This document shows positions 1 through 5,697 of a stretch of DNA of 10,666 nt, one piece after another. The translations under genes were made by a program, and so were the position numbers. Below the pieces are notes generated by a model. That model was given only the letters and a program-made list of their open reading frames with translations. It had not been told where the DNA came from and did no database searches. How positions within the stretch are numbered: the first letter of the stretch is position 1; the number at the start of each line of letters is the position of its first letter. Source of the DNA: Bacillota bacterium (lineage in GTDB: Bacteria > Bacillota > Clostridia > Acetivibrionales > DTU013); assembly GCA_023399355.1 (NCBI GenBank), contig JAEWQC010000303.1:1-10666 (forward strand). Reading direction: 5' to 3'.

Positions 1-171
1 AGAGAAAAAGCACTGTCTATTGTAATGTGCGGGAGCGTTCTTATTAAAAACCATTATGTAGCGGATCATTTCAAGCAATTAATACAAGCTGCATTTCCAA
101 AAGCAGTTTTAACGATTCCAAATGATAGCGCACTGGATTGTGCTTTAAAAACAGCAATGAAAAAGTTGTAA
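1..171 (+). CDS. C-terminal end of a probable BadF/BadG/BcrA/BcrD-type ATPase (N-acetylglucosamine-kinase-like sugar kinase), partial
   Basis: Frame 1 is open from the window edge to TAA at 169-171 and gives 56 residues; the start lies outside the window. The fragment begins with a hydrophobic strand followed by CGS (LSIVMCGSVLIKN). It continues with an amphipathic helix, a strand running into a proline (AVLTIP) and a final small-residue helix (SALDCALKTAMKKL). This order matches the usual end of BadF-family kinases, where a GG-containing strand precedes a 'P..GA..LA' helix that closes the nucleotide site. The expected GA pair is replaced by LDCAL, so the match is loose. By family it would phosphorylate an amino sugar with ATP in the cytosol. 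It lies on the same strand as the dehydrogenase at 326, but the 154-base gap leaves co-transcription open. The family call is an inference from a short fragment. Confidence 0.5.
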   Translation, partial: REKALSIVMCGSVLIKNHYVADHFKQLIQAAFPKAVLTIPNDSALDCALKTAMKKL

Positions 172-239
172 GAATAGCAGGGGGTCCTTTTCATTTAGGG
201 ATCATCTGAATTATCCCTTGAAGTGAAGCTGTGGATGGA

Positions 240-261
240 CTATGACCCGATATTGTCATAG
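240..261 (+). repeat. 7-bp hairpin in the 154-base gap before the dehydrogenase gene
   Basis: CTATGAC (240-246) and GTCATAG (255-261) form a perfect 7-bp stem with an 8-base loop. A second weaker stem, AGGGAT/ATCCCT, lies at 197-218. Neither is followed by a T tract, so neither is a convincing terminator. They may be leader structure between the kinase end and the dehydrogenase. I found no clear promoter in the gap. Confidence 0.3.
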
Positions 262-325
262 CCGATTCAAAACAACTACTGAATAATGCCTGGGCTTATT
301 ATTTAATTATGAAAGGATGATTAAC

Positions 326-1297
326 ATGAAAATTGTCATACTGGACGGGTACACGGAAAATCCTGGAGATCTGACTTGGGATGGGTTCCGGACTATGGGC
401 GGTCTTACCGTATATGACCGAACTAACCAAAATAACCAGTCGGAAATTGCTGCACGAATTTCGGACGCTGAAATTGTGATTACCAACAAAACCCCCCTGT
501 CGAGAGAAGTCATTCTCGGGGCTGCAAACATGAAATATATAGGCATACTGGCCACTGGCTATAATGTTGTAGACATTATGGCCGCTACAGAAAAAAACAT
601 TGTGGTAACGAATATCCCTACCTATGGAACTTACGCTGTGGGACAGTTTGCAATCGGACTCCTGCTGGAGATCTGCCATCACATCGGCCATCACAGTGAT
701 GCAGTACGGAAAGGGCGCTGGGAATCCAATCCGGACTGGTGTTTCTGGGATTACCCCATGATAGAGCTTGCAGGGAAGACCATGGGTATCATTGGCTTTG
801 GCCGGATCGGACAGACAACCGGTAATATTGCCAAGGCTCTGGGCATGGAAGTCATCGCTTATGATGAGTTCCAAACAGACACAGGACGGGAGATCGGCAA
901 ATATGTCACCTTGAATGAGCTATATGCCAGATCCGACATCATCTCCCTGCATTGCCCGTTAACACCCGCTACCCATGGGATTATTAACCAAAAAAGCATA
1001 AACAAGATGAACAACGGCGTAATAATTATTAATAATTCCCGCGGTCAGTTGATAGCAGAACAGGATCTGGCTGATGCCCTGAATTGTGGAAAGGTATACG
1101 CTGCAGGCCTGGATGTAGTCGACACAGAACCAATCCGTGGCGACAATCCGCTGCTCAAGGCAAAAAACTGCATCATTACGCCCCATATTTCATGGGCAGC
1201 AAAGGAAAGCCGTGTAAGGCTCATGAATATAGCGATAAACAATCTCTCCTCTTTTTTGAATGGAGCACCGGTAAATGTGGTCAATTGCATCAAATAG
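326..1297 (+). CDS. D-2-hydroxyacid dehydrogenase, glycerate dehydrogenase / hydroxypyruvate reductase type
   Basis: A complete 323-residue NAD(P)-dependent D-isomer 2-hydroxyacid dehydrogenase, the usual length for the family. The Rossmann glycine motif GFGRIG is at about residues 157-162, with an acidic residue (YD, D180) at the end of the next strand, which suggests NAD(H). The catalytic set is complete: R239 in NNSRG, E268 in VVDTEP and H287 in TPHISWA. The HxSWA/HxAWA form followed by KESR is typical of glycerate dehydrogenases, so hydroxypyruvate/D-glycerate interconversion is the best guess; related 2-oxoacids are possible. ATG 326 is chosen over the in-frame ATG at 317 because AAAGGA (312-317) lies 8 bases upstream of it and overlaps the earlier ATG. 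A sugar-kinase end lies upstream on the same strand, and hairpins follow at 1388-1451. Confidence 0.88.
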   Translation: MKIVILDGYTENPGDLTWDGFRTMGGLTVYDRTNQNNQSEIAARISDAEIVITNKTPLSREVILGAANMKYIGILATGYNVVDIMAATEKNIVVTNIPTYGTYAVGQFAIGLLLEICHHIGHHSDAVRKGRWESNPDWCFWDYPMIELAGKTMGIIGFGRIGQTTGNIAKALGMEVIAYDEFQTDTGREIGKYVTLNELYARSDIISLHCPLTPATHGIINQKSINKMNNGVIIINNSRGQLIAEQDLADALNCGKVYAAGLDVVDTEPIRGDNPLLKAKNCIITPHISWAAKESRVRLMNIAINNLSSFLNGAPVNVVNCIK

Positions 1298-1329
1298 AAT
1301 TTGTATGCATACAATAAAGGAACTAAAAT

Positions 1330-1413
1330 ATGCTGAATGGAATTTTAATTGATACTTTACCGGAAAAATTAAGATTTAACGTGTACGGCACCTTCAAACC
1401 GAAGGTGCAATAA
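1330..1413 (+). CDS. Possible 27-residue small ORF (leader peptide or gene remnant)
   Basis: ATG at 1330 is preceded by AAAGGA (1316-1321) at an 8-base spacing, as good a ribosome site as that of the dehydrogenase just upstream. The ORF encodes 27 residues (starting MLNGILIDTLPEKL, ending GTFKPKVQ) and stops with TAA at 1411-1413. That stop is the first three bases of the 17-bp hairpin, and the last codons span the smaller hairpin at 1388-1408. I recognise no family. It could be a translated leader, the left-over start of a decayed gene, or chance. The ribosome site and the stop at the hairpin foot are what make it worth listing. Confidence 0.3.
   Translation: MLNGILIDTLPEKLRFNVYGTFKPKVQ
1388..1408 (+). 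repeat. Perfect 8-bp hairpin inside the small ORF
   Basis: GCACCTTC (1388-1395) and GAAGGTGC (1401-1408) pair perfectly around a 5-base loop. It lies directly before the 17-bp hairpin. Its left arm, extended by one base to GGCACC (1387-1392), is complementary to GGTGCC in the loop of the next hairpin, so a competing or pseudoknot pairing is possible. Confidence 0.55.
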
Positions 1414-1451
1414 ACATGGTTCAAGCCGGTGCCTGGCTTGAACCATGTTTA
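1411..1451 (+). terminator. 17-bp perfect hairpin, probable terminator after the plus-strand genes
   Basis: The arms 1411-1427 and 1435-1451 are exact reverse complements (17 bp) around the 7-base loop GGTGCCT. On the plus strand the stem ends in TTTA and is followed by an AT-rich run, a weak U tract. It sits about 115 bases beyond the dehydrogenase stop, in a convergent gap. It probably terminates the plus-strand transcript and may also stop minus-strand transcripts coming from the short-chain dehydrogenase. The tract is not a clean run of T, so RNA stabilisation or another role is possible. Confidence 0.5.
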
Positions 1452-1658
1452 TATATGTCCCCGTTATTTTGAATGCCTCCTGCACAAATAAATTTATTAT
1501 TATTAAATTTATTCCATGTAAGGCAATACATATGAAGAAATATTTTAATGAATCTGCTTAAAGAAAATGTTCCGATACAGTAATATTTTCTTGCCTGTCT
1601 GAATTAGTCATGTAGTAAAAGGCCGCAATACTATTGACTCATGGAAATAATAAAAAAG
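1452..1658. other. AT-rich convergent intergenic remainder with two AT-rich inverted repeats
   Basis: No gene is supported here. An all-AT perfect 10-bp inverted repeat, AATAAATTTA (1487-1496) with TAAATTTATT (1504-1513), has a 7-base loop. A second stem of 8 Watson-Crick pairs, extendable to 11 with one G-T pair, lies at 1561-1571/1582-1592. Either could weakly terminate minus-strand transcripts leaving the short-chain dehydrogenase, but neither has a GC-rich stem followed by a T run. Confidence 0.4.
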
Positions 1659-2450
1659 CTACACACCCATTGTGGCGGTTTCCGGCAGGGTGCTGCCCCC
1701 ATCGATTACGATTTGGGCGCCTGTAATGTAGCTTGATTCATAACAGCTGAGAAACGCAGCCAATTCTCCGATTTCATCCGGCTGCGCCAGACGTTTCAGA
1801 GGAACGGAACTGGCAATCTCATCAATCACACTTTCCGGATTCTCCGGACAGGACTGTGCCGCCATTCCCTCTACAAGAGGCGTACGTACATATCCGGGAC
1901 AAATTGCATTAACCGTGATATTGTAGACAGCAAGTTCTCGTGCCATGGCTTTCGTAAATCCCACAAGCGCGGCCTTGGTGGTTGCATATGCAGCCTCGCC
2001 GGGGTCCGCCACCATATCTCCCGTAACGGAACTCATAATTACAATCCTGCCTTCTTTTTTCTCAATCATGTAGGGTACAGCAGCTTTTGTGACATTCCAT
2101 ACACCTTTTATGTTAATATCGATATGATAATCGCGGTCATCGTCGCTGCAGGCAAGAAGATCACCTAATATACATACACCCGCATTGTTGACCAGAATGT
2201 CAATGGTTCCGTATTGCATTACTGCAGCTTCTACCAGGGCATTTGTACTGGATGTGTCCCGGACATCCGTCTGTACGCCGATTGCTTCGTAACCTTCGGC
2301 GGTAAGCTCCTTTGCAAATGCAAGCACTCTTTCGCTTCTTGCGGCAAGGACCAGTTTGGCCCCATATTTTGCGAAAACTCTTGAAATTCCTTCTCCTATG
2401 CCTTTGGAAGCGCCGGTAATGATCGCAACCTTTCCCTCTAGTTTTCTCAT
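1659..2450 (-). CDS. ucpA: UcpA-like short-chain dehydrogenase/reductase
   Basis: A complete classical SDR of 263 residues. Visible motifs are TGASKGIG (residues 12-19), the adenine-site TDV (61-63), NNAG (88-91), N113 in DINIKG, S141 in MSSVTG, the catalytic YATTK (Y155, K159) and CPGYVRTP (184-191). The basic residue after the second strand (AAR, R38) favours NADP(H). From memory, length and stretches such as SDDDRDYHIDINIKG, MSSVTGDMVADPGE and the GGSTLPET tail match enterobacterial UcpA very closely. UcpA is a cytosolic SDR linked to furfural tolerance, with its natural substrate unsettled. The ATG at 2450 has a GGAAGGAGAG site about 9 bases upstream. It starts 31 bases after the PII stop and is probably the last gene of that transcript. 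In this setting it could reduce an aldehyde or ketone made by the PLP enzyme; that role is inferred. Confidence 0.85.
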   Translation of the reverse strand: MRKLEGKVAIITGASKGIGEGISRVFAKYGAKLVLAARSERVLAFAKELTAEGYEAIGVQTDVRDTSSTNALVEAAVMQYGTIDILVNNAGVCILGDLLACSDDDRDYHIDINIKGVWNVTKAAVPYMIEKKEGRIVIMSSVTGDMVADPGEAAYATTKAALVGFTKAMARELAVYNITVNAICPGYVRTPLVEGMAAQSCPENPESVIDEIASSVPLKRLAQPDEIGELAAFLSCYESSYITGAQIVIDGGSTLPETATMGV

Positions 2451-2481
2451 TTAAAATCTCTCCTTCCATGATAAAAATCTG

Positions 2482-2823
2482 TTATAACGCATCCAGTCCG
2501 CGCAGTTTCGTTCGAATCTGCACGACCTCAACAATATTTCGGACGAATATTTTCCCGTCGCCGAAGCTTCCTGTGTTCAGCTCCTCCACAACGCTGTTAA
2601 TGATTTTCTCCACCTTGTCATCAGGTACGACGATTCGGTAGGAAAGTTTTGGCAGCAATGTTCCGTTTGTGACCTCATCTCTTGTATAAACTTGTTTCTG
2701 TCCTTTCTGATGACCGTAACCGCTCAGGTATGTCACTGTAACTCCCGTTGCACCGCAATTATTCAGGATTCGGTTCAGATTCTCCATTTTTTCAGGCTTT
2801 ATAATAAATTCCATTTCTTTCAT
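2482..2823 (-). CDS. PII-family signal-transduction protein (GlnB/GlnK-like)
   Basis: A 113-residue protein of typical PII length: N-terminal strand MEFIIKP, T-loop start GYGHQKG (35-41), strand YRIVVPDD (62-69), B-loop TGSFGDGKIFV (84-94) and C-terminal QIRT (102-105). Q39 and K40, and the B-loop G88/DGK with K91, which bind ATP and 2-oxoglutarate, are kept. The tyrosine uridylylated in enteric proteins (Y51) is V51. The T-loop is about one residue longer than in E. coli GlnB, and the first arginine of the C-terminal IRIRT motif is Q102. PII trimers report energy and 2-oxoglutarate status by binding partner proteins. No amtB or glnA lies beside it; its partner may be an enzyme of this cluster. 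ATG 2823 is chosen over in-frame starts up to 2955 because GAGGTG sits 7 bases upstream and the fold begins there. Confidence 0.88.
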   Translation of the reverse strand: MKEMEFIIKPEKMENLNRILNNCGATGVTVTYLSGYGHQKGQKQVYTRDEVTNGTLLPKLSYRIVVPDDKVEKIINSVVEELNTGSFGDGKIFVRNIVEVVQIRTKLRGLDAL

Positions 2824-2932
2824 ATAGCTACACCTCAATTCATGATATAAGGTTTTCCGGATTACCAATTTAAAATTCCCAGTCTCCTTCAGGGTTTTCA
2901 CATATACTTTTTCTCGCCGACATTTGTACATA

Positions 2933-2960
2933 ATCATAACAATCCAAAGGACCAAGTCTA
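2933..2960 (-). promoter_or_regulatory. Candidate sigma-A promoter for the PII/UcpA-like genes
   Basis: Read on the minus strand, TAGACT (2960-2955) and an extended -10, TGTTATGAT with core TATGAT (2938-2933), are separated by 16 bases. The promoter lies in the 211-base gap between the kinase stop and the PII start. It would give a leader of about 100 bases. It could allow the PII and SDR genes to be expressed apart from the kinase. Prediction by eye only. Confidence 0.35.
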
Positions 2961-3034
2961 CCCTTTATATTGGACAACCCATTGTTTTGACTACTTTCTA
3001 TCTCTTTGTTATATCATCTTCCTCCGTTTCCCGA

Positions 3035-4027
3035 TTATCCGAAAAGTCTGATATACCGTTCAGTCAGTCCGATTGTTCCATCCAAATAACCGACAGAAAG
3101 TGCCGCTACAGGATCCGAATCCTTATGGCTTGCAAGCCAGGCCATCAGCTGCAGTCTTCTCATAAGGATAAAAGTGTCGATTTCTTCAAAGTCTGTATCC
3201 GTGAACGGCATAACTGCCTTATACCCCTTCAGCCATGCGTTGATTAGCTTCGGGACAATGGCCTTGTGCTCTATGAAGCTGATGGAGGAAGCCAGATCAT
3301 GCAGCCTCCAGCCAAACCCGCAATCGTCGAAGTCGATGACCTTGATCCGGTCGCCATCCACAAGAATATTGGCAAGTCGCAGATCAGCATGGATCAACCC
3401 CCAGTTATTCGGATTCTTGCCATATCTTTTCAGGCGCTTTTGTATCACCCGGCTGGATTCCTCCAGTATCTTCTCCGCCTCCGGTTTCATTCCCGGAAAG
3501 TCCTGCCACCTTCCCCAGACTGCCGTTTTGCCGATGATGTTATCGTAGTCCCACTCAATCCGGTCAATTGCTTTTGTCCCGTTCCAGATGGATGCCTGCC
3601 TGTGCAGATATGCCGTCGTTTGTCCGAGCACTTTAAAATCCCTTACGATTTTTTCTATATCTGTCTCATCCGGCTCCGATCCTGCAAGAAACTCGCAAAC
3701 GATACAGTAATAAATGTTGCCATCCTCCCCTGGTACCTCCTGAATTGGTTTCGTATCGATTCCGTTAATCGGGTTCGCAACGATGAGAGGAGTGTAGTTA
3801 TTGATCTGCCGAAGCCATTCTATTTCGGAGTTGAGTTCCGATAGTGTATGGTAGCCAGGTCGGCTTATCCGGAGCACGCCTAGGCACTCTTCCGTTTTTT
3901 TGCTTTTTACCAGGTAAGTCGCATTTTCCGAAAGGACTATGAGCGTTGCATAGACTTCATCCTCCCACTGATATTTTTTCAAAACATTCCTGGCAATTTT
4001 GTCAAGAAGCTGCTGACTAAAGGCCAT
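3035..4027 (-). CDS. APH/homoserine-kinase-fold small-molecule phosphotransferase
   Basis: A 330-residue kinase of the aminoglycoside phosphotransferase/choline kinase/homoserine kinase II superfamily. The catalytic loop is LIHADLRLAN (H213, D215, N220) and the metal-binding motif is DFDD (D232). The N-lobe carries the strand LRISRPGYH (about 52-60) and a conserved-looking acidic helix SEIEWL. It should transfer phosphate from ATP to a hydroxyl of a small metabolite in the cytosol. The adjacent class-III PLP enzyme suggests an amino alcohol, by analogy with hydroxylysine kinase. An antibiotic-resistance role is not suggested. ATG 4027 has an excellent AAGGAGGT site 7-8 bases upstream; an in-frame upstream extension to 4159 would run through the terminator hairpin and is rejected. 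The hairpin at 4059-4110 separates it from the PLP enzyme, leaving about 30 bases before its start. Confidence 0.85.
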   Translation of the reverse strand: MAFSQQLLDKIARNVLKKYQWEDEVYATLIVLSENATYLVKSKKTEECLGVLRISRPGYHTLSELNSEIEWLRQINNYTPLIVANPINGIDTKPIQEVPGEDGNIYYCIVCEFLAGSEPDETDIEKIVRDFKVLGQTTAYLHRQASIWNGTKAIDRIEWDYDNIIGKTAVWGRWQDFPGMKPEAEKILEESSRVIQKRLKRYGKNPNNWGLIHADLRLANILVDGDRIKVIDFDDCGFGWRLHDLASSISFIEHKAIVPKLINAWLKGYKAVMPFTDTDFEEIDTFILMRRLQLMAWLASHKDSDPVAALSVGYLDGTIGLTERYIRLFG

Positions 4028-4058
4028 ATAACAACCTCCTTTTTCTGTGATTTTTTGT

Positions 4059-4110
4059 AAAAAAGCAAAGGTGTATATTTCGACAACATTGTCGAAATAT
4101 ACACCTTTGT
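4059..4110 (-). terminator. Strong rho-independent terminator-like hairpin between PLP enzyme and kinase genes
   Basis: The arms 4066-4086 and 4089-4109 are exact reverse complements (21 bp). Folded as RNA, a few innermost pairs would open to form the loop. On the minus strand the stem is followed by a run of six T (plus-strand A at 4059-4064), the standard intrinsic terminator layout. It begins 12 bases after the PLP enzyme stop and ends about 30 bases before the kinase start. No T run follows the stem on the plus strand, so it acts in the minus direction. Because a promoter for the kinase hardly fits downstream of it, it may be a partial or regulated terminator, or a processing hairpin. Confidence 0.8.
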
Positions 4111-4121
4111 ATAATAATCTT

Positions 4122-5396
4122 TTATTTCTGTGCGAGAACCTGCTCCGACGCTTCGGCAATACCCGCGGAAAGCTTTTCCAGAAGCTCGTCGCAGTATTCT
4201 TTTGTTATGAGAACGCCCGGTTTGAACTGAAGAACGTGCGGATCCAGCTGCGAATAGATCGCCCATACACCGTTTTTATAGAGATGCTGCATGACAATGA
4301 CGGCGCCGATTTCTCCGGCAAACTCAAGCCCCATGATCAGCCCGTTCTGGCGTATTCCGATAAACGTACCCGGATGATCCGCTCTGATTTTCTCCAGTCC
4401 CTCGCGGATATACGCTGACATAAACGCAACGTTTTTCTTTGTCTCTTCCCGTTCCAGAATTTCAAATACCTTCAGTGCGCATGCACAGCCAAGTTCACTT
4501 CCGCCGAAAGTCGCCATATGCGCGCTTCCGTCCTGCGTCATCCAATGAGATGCCCTTTCGTTGAGAATGACACAGGAGATCGGGTAGATTCCTCCTGAAA
4601 AGCCCTTTGACGAAACAATGATATCGGGGATGACACCGTAGGTTTCAATACACCACATCTTTCCGCTTCTCATCAGGCCCGTTTGAACCTCATCGGCAAT
4701 ATAAAGCACATCATTGCGTTCACAGAGCTTTTTTACTTCAGCATGATACCCTTCCTGCGGCATTACAAACCCGTAGGTCGCCGGAATTGTTTCCATCAGT
4801 ACCGCCGCAATATCGCTGTTTTCCGCAAAGGCTCTTTCCATTGCCATAAGGTCATTAAAGGGAACCTTGACAAATTCGTCGGGGCGCCCGGCATGAAACG
4901 GACTGCAATATCTTGGAGCGCCGGCGGCTACGGCAAGTCCCGTGTGTCCATGGTAGCAATTCTCAACGCAGATTACTTTAAGACGGCCTGTGGCATTTCT
5001 TGCACATTTGATTGCGAGATCAATCACCTCGCCACCGGAGGAGCCGTAGATCACATGCCTCATTCCTTCCGGAGAAGCCTTCACAACCGTCTCCGCCAGC
5101 TTTGCCTTTAGCGGGGAAGGAAAGTGATGATTTCCGATGTCAACATACCGCGTCGCCTCGACCAAAGCGTCGATAATCTCTGGATTTCTGTGGCCCAGGC
5201 TATAGGTCCCGCCGTTGATATGCACATCCATAAATTTATTGCCGTCCATATCCCAGAAATAATACCCTTCGCGCCTGCCTATGACAAGGTCAATGCCCAG
5301 ATCCAGCCACTCCTTCGTTTTACCGCTATTCCAGTATTTAATTGATTGATCAAATACGTCCTGCTTCTTTGTGTTGCGGAAAATCCCTCCCACCAT
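4122..5396 (-). CDS. Class-III PLP-dependent aminotransferase-fold enzyme (possible phospho-lyase)
   Basis: A complete 424-residue fold-type I class-III enzyme (ornithine/GABA/acetylornithine aminotransferase superfamily). Visible are the phosphate-binding GSSGGE segment (about 118-123), YHGHTG (148-153), the cofactor-pyridine aspartate in ADEVQTG (D235), the Schiff-base lysine in SSKGFSGG (K264) and TFGGSELGCA (296-305). Class-III members include transaminases and also phospho-lyases acting on phosphoethanolamine or phosphohydroxylysine. The kinase next door makes a phospho-lyase plausible, but sequence alone cannot separate the two. AAGGAGG (5413-5407) lies 7 bases before a GTG at 5399 and 10 before the ATG at 5396; either could start the protein, a one-residue difference. 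It is the first gene of its group, after a 180-base gap behind the regulator's terminator. Confidence 0.85.
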   Translation of the reverse strand: MVGGIFRNTKKQDVFDQSIKYWNSGKTKEWLDLGIDLVIGRREGYYFWDMDGNKFMDVHINGGTYSLGHRNPEIIDALVEATRYVDIGNHHFPSPLKAKLAETVVKASPEGMRHVIYGSSGGEVIDLAIKCARNATGRLKVICVENCYHGHTGLAVAAGAPRYCSPFHAGRPDEFVKVPFNDLMAMERAFAENSDIAAVLMETIPATYGFVMPQEGYHAEVKKLCERNDVLYIADEVQTGLMRSGKMWCIETYGVIPDIIVSSKGFSGGIYPISCVILNERASHWMTQDGSAHMATFGGSELGCACALKVFEILEREETKKNVAFMSAYIREGLEKIRADHPGTFIGIRQNGLIMGLEFAGEIGAVIVMQHLYKNGVWAIYSQLDPHVLQFKPGVLITKEYCDELLEKLSAGIAEASEQVLAQK

Positions 5397-5399
5397 CAC

Positions 5400-5577
5400 A
5401 ACGTTTCCTCCTTCATATTTCTTCTCATACTAATTCCAATCAAAGACGCAGGAAAAATATCTCCAAAAAGCTGAGTGTTCATAGTTTTTGAGAAATTACC
5501 CCTCTTGTTTCCAATTAGTGATTCGTATTGCACCGTGTTTTTGCAGACATAACACCAATCGTTCTTCGGTATTATGA
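5400..5577 (-). other. Upstream region of the PLP enzyme gene; no firm promoter found
   Basis: No gene is supported in this stretch. It must carry the promoter of the PLP-enzyme group, since a terminator closes the previous transcript just before it. I could not find a -35/-10 pair close to consensus. The minus strand carries ATTGG at three places (plus-strand CCAAT at 5436-5440, 5511-5515 and 5555-5559), which could be regulator half-sites or chance. Confidence 0.35.
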
Positions 5578-5620
5578 TAAAAAGGAGCCTAAAAGATCAT
5601 ACTGTTCTGAAAGCTCCTTT
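5576..5620 (-). terminator. Rho-independent terminator of the sugar-metabolism operon
   Basis: AAAGGAGC (5620-5613 on the minus strand) pairs perfectly with GCTCCTTT (5588-5581), followed on the minus strand by two more T. The right arm itself ends in TTT, so the RNA ends in a run of five U. The loop is long (24 bases). It lies 78 bases beyond the regulator's stop, the expected position for ending the operon that runs from beyond 10666. Confidence 0.65.
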
Positions 5621-5697
5621 ACTTTCTGTTTATTGTAGCATTCAAAAAAGCGCGCCAACAATACAAAATATTTAGGATAAACGATAAAATATTTAGG

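Noticed and set aside
299..874. Long minus-strand open frame opposite the hydroxyacid dehydrogenase
   Set aside because: It is antisense to a clear enzyme gene and has no recognisable protein motif; other overlapping frames across the window were dropped for the same reason.
2482..2823. NifI-type PII of a nitrogen-fixation operon
   Set aside because: No nif genes are in the window and PII proteins cannot be assigned to NifI by motif alone.
2824..2955. In-frame extension of the PII gene by 44 residues
   Set aside because: The PII fold starts at MKEMEFIIKP, a GAGGTG ribosome site precedes ATG 2823, and the extension overlaps a candidate promoter.
3035..4027. Aminoglycoside resistance gene
   Set aside because: Only the broad kinase fold is shared; the neighbours are metabolic and no mobile-element context is present.
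4089..4115. TTGTCG and TATAAT on the plus strand, a possible antisense promoter into the PLP enzyme gene
   Set aside because: The spacing is only 15 bases, the -35 half lies within the hairpin arm, and no plus-strand gene follows.
4028..4159. In-frame extension of the kinase gene
   Set aside because: It would run through the terminator hairpin and overlap the end of the PLP enzyme gene; ATG 4027 has a near-perfect ribosome site.
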